A DNA stretch of 60,149 nucleotides from JAAGZL01 sp050290785 (GTDB lineage: Bacteria; Pseudomonadota; Gammaproteobacteria; Chromatiales; Chromatiaceae), in NCBI GenBank assembly GCA_050290785.1, contig JBNKIR010000019.1:1-60149 (forward strand), read 5' to 3'. Below, piece after piece: positions 19,101 through 27,054 of the stretch; the stretch's first letter is position 1; every line of letters begins with the position of its first letter. The notes beneath the pieces were generated by a model. That model was not told the DNA's origin, made no database searches, and worked only from the letters and a program-made list of their open reading frames with translations. Made by a program: the position numbers and the translations under genes.

Positions 19101-21503
19101 CTTGCAACCCAGCAAGTCATCTACCGCATATCCAAGCATATTGGCCATGCGCTCATTGGCAAAGGTAGTGACAAAGTTTTCATCCTGAATCCAGATACCC
19201 TCGCTTGCCGTATCGAACATCTGCTGGTATCTCGCCTCACTGTCGCGCAGGTCACGCAACACTATGAGGCTGGTTAGACCGTCAGTCAGTCGCCGCCCGA
19301 TCTCCTCCATAAGATCTCTTTCCGCTTCTGTCCAGACACGCCCATACGAGCATTGGTGAATACCGAACTGCCAAACCTTTCCGACCTTCAAAGTAAGAGC
19401 AATAGACATAATGGACTTGATGCCAAACCCCTTGGAGGTTTGTTCCGGCAAGGGGAAATCGGCATCTGGACCAAAGGTCACGACCTCGGGGTCATCTTGT
19501 AGACTTGCTTTTGTCCGGACAGGCCCCTGCTCCATCGGAAGCTCGATTGTTAATACCTCCGGCCAGGGATATTCAGTCTTACTGCGTTCCATGACCACTG
19601 TCCATGACGAAGCATCAGGATCACTCGAAGAGAGCAGAAAGGACCTGTCACAATCGAATATATCCAGCACCTCATCAAGCACATCACCCATCATAGACTC
19701 AAGATCATCGGCACTCTGAATCGCGCGATTGATCCGGTCCAGATTGGCAAGAAACTCAGCGTGTAGCCTACGCTCGTCCTCCATCTGTTTTTGTTCGGTG
19801 ATATCTCTACATATTGAGGCGACACCAATAGGCCTGCCATCCTTATTTCTCAGAGTCGTATTGAACCATTCGCAGATGATGATGCGACCATCCTTGGTGA
19901 TATTTTCGTTTATGCTGTGCGCACCACCGGTCTGGCTCATCAGGTCATGGTAGGTATCATCTGCCAACCCAGGAACCTTAGCAGGTAATATCAGATCCTT
20001 AGCATACTGACCAATGGCCTCCTTGCGGGTATAGCCGAAGATATTTTCGCAGGCCGCATTCCACTCTGCCGCCTTGAAATCTTCATCCCAAACCAGAAAT
20101 CCAAGTGGAGATTGCTCTACATGCAGTCGCAATCTCTGTTCAGACTGAAGCAGCTTCTCCTCTGCCTGTTTGCGCTCGGAGATGTCGCGCACCAGTCCCA
20201 GATTGAAGTCACGATCACCGTAGTGAAAGAAGTTGGCGCTGATCTCGACAGGGAATATTCTCCCGTCCTTGGTCCGGTGACGCCCCTCGAACAGGAGAGA
20301 TCCCTCTAACTTGAGTTGTCGCCAATGCTCCGGCCAGCGTTCCAACGGAAAATCCGGATCCACATCAGAAATCCGCATTTTAAGCAGTTCAGCACGCGTG
20401 TAGCCCAGGACATGACAGGCACCATCGTTGACAAAACGGAAGCACCCGTCTTCATCAATCAGCATGGCCGCCTCACGCACATTATCCAGGGCGAAGCGGA
20501 CCAGCAGAAGATCTTGTTCAGCACGCATGCGCTCCGCTAATTCAATACTAAGTTGTGAGGTACGGCGATTGACGATCCTTTGTAATGACAGATTCCACAC
20601 CATCACTGCCAATACTGTGAGCAGGCCTATAACAAAAATGATCCAGAAGATTCTATTTGTGAATATACTGGGATTTCCGACAACGACCCAACGCCTACTA
20701 ATATTCTTACGTTCGTCCTCTGTTACAGATTCGAGACCTTTATTCAGTATACTGGTTAGTATCTGCCAGTCGTCTCTGATAGCGAAGCGCAGTTGATACA
20801 GAAAATCCGCATCTCCGGATACACGCAGATTCAGGATACCTGCCTTTTCTATGTAGTATGAGGCACGGGAAATCTCAACCACCATGGCATCCGCCTCTCC
20901 CATGGATACCTTCATAAGACCGCTCAGCTCATCCTGCACCGGAACTATGATCAATTCAGAAAATTTTGCCTTCAGATATTCATGGACCGCACTGCCATTA
21001 GAGGCTGTAACATGCATCCCCTTCAGCTCCCTCAATGAGCCACCACCCGCATAATCCTTGCGGACCAATATCATATTTGGCAGTTTGATATATGGCTTGG
21101 AAAAACTTAGATATTTGGATCTTTCCGCTGTCTGTTGTGCGGCAAAGATCATATCAATGCGCCGATCCTTGGCGGCCAGGATCACCTCGTTCCAGGTTGC
21201 ATAAGGAATCAGCCTGAAGTGATAACCCAGCTTCTTTTCAAGCAGACGGATATAATCGATCGACAGTCCTTTATAGCCACCCTGGGCAGGCAGGATTTGC
21301 GGGGGTATCACAGTTATACCGATACGTATTCCGGGATGCTGAGATAACCACTGCCGCTCTTCGGCAGACAACAGCTCCTGGTCTGCGGACACCACGGTTA
21401 CAGGAACGGCAATTAGCAACAGCAACACAAGGACCTTCTCGAAAGGCGTCAAAATTGCGACTTTACGGGTAAGACAATCCTTAGCAGTCACTTCATACCC
21501 CAT
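16125..21503 (-). CDS. 1792-residue hybrid histidine kinase: solute-binding sensor, five PAS, two phytochrome-like GAF, kinase, receiver
   Basis: Domains in order: signal/anchor (20-40); periplasmic solute-binding domain, family 3 (50-275, with GIRIGITVIPP and YAGGGSLRELKG); membrane helix (283-305); PAS (330-445); PAS (455-572); GAF (590-750); PAS (757-870); PAS (878-995); GAF (1013-1175); PAS (1185-1298); HisKA with His1345 (NMSHELRTPLN); HATPase (1445-1558, with DNGPG and GSGLGL); receiver with Asp1637 (WMDRRMPEMDG); helical C-terminus without a clear Hpt histidine. Ligand binding outside, plus several cytoplasmic inputs, should control phosphotransfer to the receiver and on to a separate regulator, probably the HD-GYP protein downstream. 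The two GAF domains are close copies and share the motif WQFG[IV]HQCSY.RVW. The ATG has GAGGTG upstream. Full length, with no frameshift seen. Confidence 0.92.
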   Translation of the reverse strand: MGYEVTAKDCLTRKVAILTPFEKVLVLLLLIAVPVTVVSADQELLSAEERQWLSQHPGIRIGITVIPPQILPAQGGYKGLSIDYIRLLEKKLGYHFRLIPYATWNEVILAAKDRRIDMIFAAQQTAERSKYLSFSKPYIKLPNMILVRKDYAGGGSLRELKGMHVTASNGSAVHEYLKAKFSELIIVPVQDELSGLMKVSMGEADAMVVEISRASYYIEKAGILNLRVSGDADFLYQLRFAIRDDWQILTSILNKGLESVTEDERKNISRRWVVVGNPSIFTNRIFWIIFVIGLLTVLAVMVWNLSLQRIVNRRTSQLSIELAERMRAEQDLLLVRFALDNVREAAMLIDEDGCFRFVNDGACHVLGYTRAELLKMRISDVDPDFPLERWPEHWRQLKLEGSLLFEGRHRTKDGRIFPVEISANFFHYGDRDFNLGLVRDISERKQAEEKLLQSEQRLRLHVEQSPLGFLVWDEDFKAAEWNAACENIFGYTRKEAIGQYAKDLILPAKVPGLADDTYHDLMSQTGGAHSINENITKDGRIIICEWFNTTLRNKDGRPIGVASICRDITEQKQMEDERRLHAEFLANLDRINRAIQSADDLESMMGDVLDEVLDIFDCDRSFLLSSSDPDASSWTVVMERSKTEYPWPEVLTIELPMEQGPVRTKASLQDDPEVVTFGPDADFPLPEQTSKGFGIKSIMSIALTLKVGKVWQFGIHQCSYGRVWTEAERDLMEEIGRRLTDGLTSLIVLRDLRDSEARYQQMFDTASEGIWIQDENFVTTFANERMANMLGYAVDDLLGCKVTDFMSDDDARDHIQKMQERSRNISDVYERRLHHKDGSIVWMLISATPVFEDGNFHGSFAMLTDITVRKMAEQRLVESEQLFRTLVEHSPDFIARYDLNMQRIYINPALRSLFDVPDDHALGNDPNVSSPLTDPEHYLLNIRNAIDTASECSDEHTYLTRDGELRWAYTRFVPEYDLDGKVASVMVISHDVTQQKQIERERQLHTEFLANMDRINRAIQGAGDLEVMMGNVLDEVLDIFDCDRAYLLYPCDPYAKTWTVPMERARPEYPGAGILNEAIPMDDEVATTQRLLLDSSSAVKFGQNAEYPLPQEIGKRYNIKSFMSVAVYPKVEKPWQFGVHQCSYDRVWSREDGDLLDEISRRLADALTSLLVARNMCESERRLVEAQRLAHIGNWQLDLVTNVLTWSDEIYRIFEIDKEKFGASYEAFLDAIHPHDREIVNNAYVESVNNQKPYNMTHRLLMGDGRIKYVNERCETFYDAVGKPLRSVGTVQDITEQKQREDELRRYRDHLEDVVRDRTEELRLARDEAEAANKAKSAFLANMSHELRTPLNAILGFSQMMRQDSGLNASQQENLNIINNSGEHLLKLINDVLEIAKIEAGKLQLQNTTFDLHAMVRDVIDMMHLRAQQKGVQLDLDQSSEFPRYIRGDESRLRQILVNLVSNAVKFTDKGGVIIRLGLKNNARYHLLIEVADNGPGISAEDQKFLFQPFMQLPEGKMHLGSGLGLSIVQQFVKMMGGSVSVESNPGEGSLFRVEIPLEAADREEVKRLGDESSGEIEGIASDQPKYRILIAEDQYDNQMLLSKLMTDLGLKVKVAENGEECVRLFQEWKPDLIWMDRRMPEMDGLEATRRIRDLPGGKEVKIVAVTASAFKEQQSELLQAGMDGFIRKPYRFREIYHSLATQLGIKFIYRTDTPLQDSVGELQSLQRLKDVSAEQRSELHAALESLDRVRINAAIDTIASDDADLGKILFQLAAKFDYPDILSSLDSLNGD

Positions 21504-21625
21504 TCCGACACCTCACTTCGAATCCTGTAAATACGAAGTATAGACACATGTATGCAACATGCATGGAACCGTGCATTGCTTGCAGCGTCAGGCCCGTGGA
21601 ATCACGCCTGCCCCATACCGCTAGC

Positions 21626-22066
21626 TTATCCCTGATCGCCCCTTGCCTTGCGCAAAAAATCACCATACTTCTGATCAATGCCCAGCAGATGATTATGCAA
21701 CCAGCCATTGAGGAATCTGAGCACATCCATGCGGGAAACCTCCTGGCCCACACGTAATTGATCACGGATGGCTACCACCTTACGGGAAAAGTCTCGATGC
21801 TGGGCGATATGCTCGCGCGCCGCTTCCGGAAATGCATCTTGATAACCATAGCGCTGCATGAGCTTTTCTTCGGCTTCGAAGTGCATTAGCGCATAACGAA
21901 GCAGATTCATGGCTATCTCAGACAACATAGTCCCACTTTGATCATCAAGCAATTTCTCGTTTGCCTCCTGCAGGGTATCTATGAGGAACCTGTGTTGCTT
22001 ATCTATGGCCTCTATACCGGTAGCCATGGACTCTGACCACTCTACTTGCTCGAATGGATAATTCAT
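21626..22066 (-). CDS. Bacteriohemerythrin
   Basis: A 146-residue single-domain hemerythrin. All di-iron ligands are present: His25 (DKQH), His62 and Glu66 (HFEAE), His86 and His90 (HIAQH), His126 and Asp131 (HLLGID). Such proteins bind oxygen, and some bind NO, reversibly, for storage, delivery or sensing. I set the start at the ATG at 22066: GGAGAG lies six bases upstream and the ATG overlaps the stop of the GGDEF-EAL gene (ATGA), which implies translational coupling. No kinase or cyclase domain is fused to it, so any signalling role would be through a partner. Confidence 0.92.
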   Translation of the reverse strand: MNYPFEQVEWSESMATGIEAIDKQHRFLIDTLQEANEKLLDDQSGTMLSEIAMNLLRYALMHFEAEEKLMQRYGYQDAFPEAAREHIAQHRDFSRKVVAIRDQLRVGQEVSRMDVLRFLNGWLHNHLLGIDQKYGDFLRKARGDQG

Positions 22067-25000
22067 CGACATCTCTCCATTCCATTTAGCATGAATTCTG
22101 TATACCACTCTTCAAAGGCTTCGGATGGCATAGGCAATCCAAGACCAAAACCTTGTACAATGGTACAACCAAGACGCTTAAGGTATTGCGCCTGCTCAAG
22201 TGTCTCCACCCCCTCTGCAACTACCCGTAAGCCAAATGCCCTGCCTAAGGCAATCACGCCCTCAACTATCGCCATATCATCCGGATCATTAAGCATATCG
22301 CGCACAAAGGTTCTATCTATCTTCAACTCCTCTATACTCAGGCGCCGTAAATATACCAATGAGGAGTATCCAGTTCCGAAATCATCGAGCGAAAACCCTA
22401 TACCCATATCCAGGCACTCCCTGATAATGCGCTCGATCGGCTCCAGCTCCTCCAGATCGGAAGATTCGACAATCTCCATCAACAATCTTCCTTTCGGTAG
22501 CTCTGGCCAGTAGTTGGATATTGCATCTCGCAGATCAGCGATAAAGCTCTGACTCTTGAGATGACAAGGAAACAGATTGATGCTTATGGGCATACAGATA
22601 CCCATATCATTCCATATCCTTGCCTGAATAAGTACATGATCAATCACCCAGCGCCCCACTCGGAACGCCAGGCTTTCATCTTCTATTACCGGTAGAAATT
22701 CTGATGGTCCAACAACTCCCAGGACTGGATCTTTCCAGCGCAACAAGGCCTCACACCCTTGGATAGTTCCGGCAACACAATCCACTTTGGGTTGGAAATA
22801 GAGCTCGAACTGTTCATCATCCAGGCCATGCTCAACCTTGGATAGAAATTCGAACTGTGATGTGATCTGACGTTCCAATCGTATATCAAACATCTGATAA
22901 TGATTTTTACCAAATCTCTTAGCGGAATACATGGCCTGATCCGCATGCCGCAGCAGGGTATCCGCGTCGGCGTTATCGTCCGGATAGATTGTCACGCCAA
23001 TGCTGACAGATACAGATACATCCTCGCCATCTATCTCCATCGGCTCGGACACTTTGGAGAGGACACGATCCAGGGCGTGGGTACAATCAGCTTCGGTAAC
23101 TATATCATTCCACAGCAGTACGAATTCATCACCGCCTAAGCGCGCAACGGTATCGTCTGAGCGAGATATCCATTCCAGGCGACGCGCAATCTCAACAAGC
23201 ATACGGTCACCGCCTTCATGCCTGAACTGATCATTGATCTGTTTAAAGCCATCAAGATCAAGATAACAGATGGCGAGACTCTTGCCGTTTCTCTTACAAC
23301 GAGCTATCGCCTGATCCAGGCGGTCGCTAAGCAGTCTTCGGTTTGGTACGGAGGTAAGCATGTCATAATGGGCAATATGATCCAGCTCTGCCTCATGCTC
23401 TTTAAGTATGCTGATATCAGTAAAGGCACCGACATAGTGTTGCAAACAGCCGTTTTCATCCTTGACCGCGACAATAGAGAGCAACTCTGCATACACCTCT
23501 CCAGATTTACGTTTATTCCAGACCTCTCCCTGCCACTCACCATCGGTCTCGATTGCCCTCCACATGTCCGCATAGAATTCAGGTGGCTGGCGTCCAGCGC
23601 TTAAAAATCCCGGGTTACGTCCTATAGACTCATCACGCGTATATCCAGTCATCTTGGTAAAGGCGGGGTTGATGTCAATAATTCGATTCTCCGCATCGCT
23701 GATCAGAATACCCTCCTGACTACTCGCAAACACACTGGCAGCGAGACGCAGGCGTTCTTCTGAACGCTTGCGTTCCGTGATATCAATCAAAGACACCAGC
23801 AACTTACCCAGACTTTGCTCATAACCGTGACAGACCGAAACATACACATTGACCTTCTGCAGTCTTCCGGTGAGTGTCTGGATCACGCCTTCGAGCAACA
23901 ACTCCTTTTGACCCTGAGCCAGACCGACCAGCAATGAACGAAAGGCGTCGTACGATTCCGGCGTGAATATACCCAGCAGACCTTTTATGGCCTCTTGCTT
24001 GCTTCTGGCCTCGTGTAAAGCCACCGATGCCTGGTTAACATTAATGATGCGCGCCATACCGGCACACTCTCTGACGACCTCAGGATGACTCAGCAAGTAC
24101 CCCTCAACATCCCCCCCGCTTATTTGCTGCAACTCATCCAGGCGTTTTTTTACCGCCGAATAGTCATACTCCTGGATTGGTAGCGGTGAACTTTCAAATA
24201 CCAGACGGTAACGCTCCTCGCTCTCCCGCAGGTCGCGCGCTATCAGCAGACTATTCAGACCATCCGAAAGACGATGTCCTATCTCTTCGAACAGACGCGT
24301 CTCCTGATCGGTCCAGGTCCGATCATGGGAGCATTGATGGATACCAAACTGCCAAGGCTTATCGACCCTGGGGTACAAGGCCATGGCCATATTGGAGCGG
24401 ATATTGAACTGCTCGAACAACTCTCTCGGTACTGGATGTTCGGCACCTGGACCTAATCGAGCCGGCCCGTCTGAATCAAGCAGTTTAGCCATTACCTGGC
24501 CGATATATTCATCCATCTTCAGTTGACCTTGCCGACCCGCACCTGGATATTCCGGCCTACAGCTCTCAATCGGAACTGACCAGGATGGCGCATCAGGATC
24601 GCATGGATAGACCAGATAGGCACGATCACAACCGAAGATATCCAGTACCTCGTCCAGAACCCGCGCCATGATCCGCTTTAAATCCCCCTCTCCCTGCAAC
24701 ACCCTGTTGACGCGATCAAGGCTCTCCAGAAAAACCAGATGCTCATCCCTCTCTTTCTCTGCCCATTTGCGGGCCGAGATATCCTGAGAGATAACCAACA
24801 CAGATGCCACTTTGCCGTCTGGGCCAAACTCCGGGGCAAAACGCATACCGGCCCAGTGGACCTGGCCATCCATATCCTGGTAAGCCCTAACCTCATCATA
24901 GTACTCTGTAGCCGTCTCAATCACCCTTCGCAGATTGGACATATACTGTTCTGGATCGACCAATGGTGAAGATATCAAAGATGTCTCGCCGAGCAGTTGA

Positions 25001-25710
25001 TCAGCCTCCACGCTGAACATTTTTTGCAGTGCTGGATTGATATATACCCTGCGCAGATCCAGGTCATAGCGGGCTATATGGTCCGGTGAATTTTCTACCA
25101 ATGTACGGAATAGCTGCTCGCTTGCGGCAAGTTGTTGGTCCGCTTTTGCTCGCTCTGCCTTAAGACGTAACGAATTGATACCAAAGGCCAGATCGCTTGC
25201 CAGCTCACCCAGCAGCTCGACCTCACCCTTAATAAAGGTATCTGGCCTATCGGAGTAAATAGATAACACCCCAAAGGCGCTGTTATTATCATTCTTTAGA
25301 GGAAGAGCTATTACAGAACGGAAGCCATGGGCGATGGCGCTCTTGAGCCATGTGGAGGCACTATCTTCTACAGAAAGATCCTGTATATAAGTGGTATTGC
25401 CGGTACGAATAGCATTACTGCATGGACATCTGCTATCGGGACTTTCCGACCATGTAGGTTTGATCTGCTTCAGAAATCCATTCTCGGCCCCGGCCCAGGC
25501 CCGTGGGATAACAGTTTTGGCTGCATTATTCTCGGCATATCCGACCCACGCCATGCGATAACCGGCATCTTCACAGATAATCCGACATATATCTTCGAGT
25601 AGCGACTGCTCGTCGTCACTACGCAGTAATACCTGATTACAGTCACTGATCGCGTGAAATTTACGATGCAGCTGATAATCGGACTCATTCTGGTGCTTGT
25701 TTTTTGTCAT
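22063..25710 (-). CDS. GAF-PAS-GAF-PAS-PAS-GGDEF-EAL cyclic-di-GMP enzyme
   Basis: A 1215-residue soluble protein. Domains: GAF (20-185), PAS (195-315), phytochrome-like GAF (325-495), divergent PAS (500-645), PAS (655-770), GGDEF (785-945) and EAL (955-1205). The cyclase site is an intact GGDEF (859-863) with an RxxD inhibitory site (RSDD) before it. The EAL domain keeps EALLRW (Glu987), SINLFP, DDFGTGYSS (1109-1117), Lys1130 and AEGVET, so hydrolysis looks possible too. Proteins with both domains intact usually favour one activity depending on the sensors. The middle GAF closely matches those in the hybrid kinase at 16125, and the preceding PAS also matches one there, so a PAS-GAF unit was probably copied between the genes. 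The last codons overlap the hemerythrin start. Confidence 0.9.
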   Translation of the reverse strand: MTKNKHQNESDYQLHRKFHAISDCNQVLLRSDDEQSLLEDICRIICEDAGYRMAWVGYAENNAAKTVIPRAWAGAENGFLKQIKPTWSESPDSRCPCSNAIRTGNTTYIQDLSVEDSASTWLKSAIAHGFRSVIALPLKNDNNSAFGVLSIYSDRPDTFIKGEVELLGELASDLAFGINSLRLKAERAKADQQLAASEQLFRTLVENSPDHIARYDLDLRRVYINPALQKMFSVEADQLLGETSLISSPLVDPEQYMSNLRRVIETATEYYDEVRAYQDMDGQVHWAGMRFAPEFGPDGKVASVLVISQDISARKWAEKERDEHLVFLESLDRVNRVLQGEGDLKRIMARVLDEVLDIFGCDRAYLVYPCDPDAPSWSVPIESCRPEYPGAGRQGQLKMDEYIGQVMAKLLDSDGPARLGPGAEHPVPRELFEQFNIRSNMAMALYPRVDKPWQFGIHQCSHDRTWTDQETRLFEEIGHRLSDGLNSLLIARDLRESEERYRLVFESSPLPIQEYDYSAVKKRLDELQQISGGDVEGYLLSHPEVVRECAGMARIINVNQASVALHEARSKQEAIKGLLGIFTPESYDAFRSLLVGLAQGQKELLLEGVIQTLTGRLQKVNVYVSVCHGYEQSLGKLLVSLIDITERKRSEERLRLAASVFASSQEGILISDAENRIIDINPAFTKMTGYTRDESIGRNPGFLSAGRQPPEFYADMWRAIETDGEWQGEVWNKRKSGEVYAELLSIVAVKDENGCLQHYVGAFTDISILKEHEAELDHIAHYDMLTSVPNRRLLSDRLDQAIARCKRNGKSLAICYLDLDGFKQINDQFRHEGGDRMLVEIARRLEWISRSDDTVARLGGDEFVLLWNDIVTEADCTHALDRVLSKVSEPMEIDGEDVSVSVSIGVTIYPDDNADADTLLRHADQAMYSAKRFGKNHYQMFDIRLERQITSQFEFLSKVEHGLDDEQFELYFQPKVDCVAGTIQGCEALLRWKDPVLGVVGPSEFLPVIEDESLAFRVGRWVIDHVLIQARIWNDMGICMPISINLFPCHLKSQSFIADLRDAISNYWPELPKGRLLMEIVESSDLEELEPIERIIRECLDMGIGFSLDDFGTGYSSLVYLRRLSIEELKIDRTFVRDMLNDPDDMAIVEGVIALGRAFGLRVVAEGVETLEQAQYLKRLGCTIVQGFGLGLPMPSEAFEEWYTEFMLNGMERCR

Positions 25711-25873
25711 CTAAACAGATAACCACAGACCCTTGAGTAGATTTTTGCAAATACCTGTACCCTGTTTATAGCTTGGTTGCAAATATGACTATTTTCAAGC
25801 GAATTTAATGTCTGGGAAACTGGCGTAGCCGCATTTATAGGTATTAATGAGTGGATGCTGAAATAGCTTGAGT

Positions 25874-25902
25874 AAGGCTGCAGGCAAAAGGCCCGCAGCC
25901 TT
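25874..25902 (-). terminator. Possible hairpin after the DUF2892 gene
   Basis: An inverted repeat AAGGCTGC ... GCAGCCTT with an inner GGC/GCC pair lies 14 bases past the DUF2892 stop. There is no run of T's after it on either strand, so it may be a weak terminator or a transcript-end stabiliser. Confidence 0.4.
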
Positions 25903-25915
25903 GAATACTGCGGAA

Positions 25916-26107
25916 TTAGTCCTTCTCTGTCTTGCAGGTGCTAAGACCAATCAGAGGATACAGCGGGCACCAGCCGATGGCTGCGGTAAACAGAGGAATG
26001 ATACCGATAGCTCCCCACCAGTTCTGTGCTACCACACCCCAGGCAATCAAGGCCAGACCAACAACCAGACGCAGTATGCGATCGATTCCACCAACATTTT
26101 GTTTCAT
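25916..26107 (-). CDS. DUF2892 (YgaP-type) small membrane protein
   Basis: A 63-residue inner-membrane protein starting MKQNVGGIDRILRL, with two hydrophobic segments (about 12-27 and 30-45) and the typical ending GWCPLYPLIGLSTC. It matches DUF2892, the transmembrane part of YgaP-like proteins, often found beside rhodanese or sulfur-handling genes. I start it at 26107: GGAG sits six bases upstream of this ATG but directly abuts the ATG two codons earlier. It lies just after the Crp-type regulator gene, with a dyad in between that could be an operator. Confidence 0.85.
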   Translation of the reverse strand: MKQNVGGIDRILRLVVGLALIAWGVVAQNWWGAIGIIPLFTAAIGWCPLYPLIGLSTCKTEKD

Positions 26108-26207
26108 GATCATCTCCAGTTATCCAACAATAAGGGTATCGGCTCTCCAAAACTGACGAGTCGACGGTTCGTAAGTAAGAAAGATAGACCTGTATATAGA
26201 TATTGTC

Positions 26208-26222
26208 TGTGACTATGTCACA
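26208..26222. promoter_or_regulatory. TGTGAC-TAT-GTCACA dyad, candidate Crp-type operator
   Basis: A perfect inverted repeat with 6-bp arms lies between the Crp-type regulator (stop at 26229) and the DUF2892 gene (start at 26107). The TGTGA/TCACA halves match the Crp half-site, but their spacer is five bases rather than the six of classical Crp sites. A TATATA element lies nine bases further towards DUF2892. The position suits control of DUF2892 by the adjacent regulator. A small transcript hairpin is the alternative. Confidence 0.5.
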
Positions 26223-26228
26223 CAGGGG

Positions 26229-26909
26229 TCACGCCTGAATTCTGGCTTTAAGCTGCTCCAGGTCTAGAATCTCGACTGATCCGCGTGCCACACGGATGAT
26301 ACCACCGGTCTCAAAATCCTTCAGAATCCTACTCACCACTTCACGGGATGTACCCAGATCAGATGCCATCAACTGATGCGTGATCTCAATTCTCTGCCCA
26401 TTCTGTCTACCATGTTGGATCAGATAGTCTGCAATACGTTGATCCATCCTGCGAAAAACCACCTCTTCCACCAGACTGATGATATCAGCCATGCGGTGCG
26501 CAACCAGTCCGAACACATAGTCGCGCCACAGGGATGACTCAGCCAACCACTGCCGAATCTGTCCTGCCGGAATAACAACCGCCTCCAACCCCTCTTCACA
26601 GACGGCAAAAGCGGGAAACGGCATTTGGCTCAGAATGCAGGATGCAGTCAGGATACAGCTCTCACCCCGACCTATGCGGTAAAGGGTGATCTCCCGGCCG
26701 TTTTCACCCAATTTGTATATGCGGGCGGTTCCACTCATGACCAGGGCCAGATGGGCACATTCATCACCCTGTTGGCATACGTTCTGACCTGGTTCCATAC
26801 GGGCCAGCAGTGCGGCATGCAGAAACCTCTCACGCATGGCATCGTCAGCGTTGGTTAAAAAATTGAATGTTGAGAGAATTTTTTCGATGGTAGTTTTGTC
26901 AGATATCAC
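26229..26909 (-). CDS. Crp/Fnr-family transcription regulator, cysteine-rich
   Basis: A 226-residue regulator with an N-terminal cyclic-nucleotide-binding-like beta barrel (25-120), a dimer helix and a C-terminal helix-turn-helix (175-205). The recognition helix reads SREVVSRILKDFE. This matches the Arg-Glu-x-x-x-Arg of E. coli Crp (SRETVGRIL), which contacts TGTGA, rather than the Fnr type. The sensor domain has five cysteines (45, 51, 85, 91, 104), two of them in GESCILTASC. That spacing is not the Fnr iron-sulfur pattern, so a thiol, persulfide or haem signal is possible. The neighbour is a DUF2892 protein, and TGTGA/TCACA halves lie in the gap. Confidence 0.88.
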   Translation of the reverse strand: MISDKTTIEKILSTFNFLTNADDAMRERFLHAALLARMEPGQNVCQQGDECAHLALVMSGTARIYKLGENGREITLYRIGRGESCILTASCILSQMPFPAFAVCEEGLEAVVIPAGQIRQWLAESSLWRDYVFGLVAHRMADIISLVEEVVFRRMDQRIADYLIQHGRQNGQRIEITHQLMASDLGTSREVVSRILKDFETGGIIRVARGSVEILDLEQLKARIQA

Positions 26910-27000
26910 GTTGTATTACCTAATTGAGATAGCTAATCAATTCTATAGGAAAAATCTGAATATGTTTTGATTACTGCAATATTTTACACCCATAACTAAA

Positions 27001-27024
27001 AAAGCCCCGCCGAGGCGGGGCTTT
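27001..27024 (-). terminator. Strong rho-independent terminator
   Basis: A GC-rich perfect stem AAAGCCCCGC / GCGGGGCTTT with a four-base loop lies 30 bases past the end of the PEP-CTERM-like gene. On the minus strand it is followed by a run of T's. It also has a short T-tract on the plus strand, but no plus-strand gene ends here. Confidence 0.88.
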
Positions 27025-27054
27025 AATAATGGCAATACCTTAACTTCTATCTAG

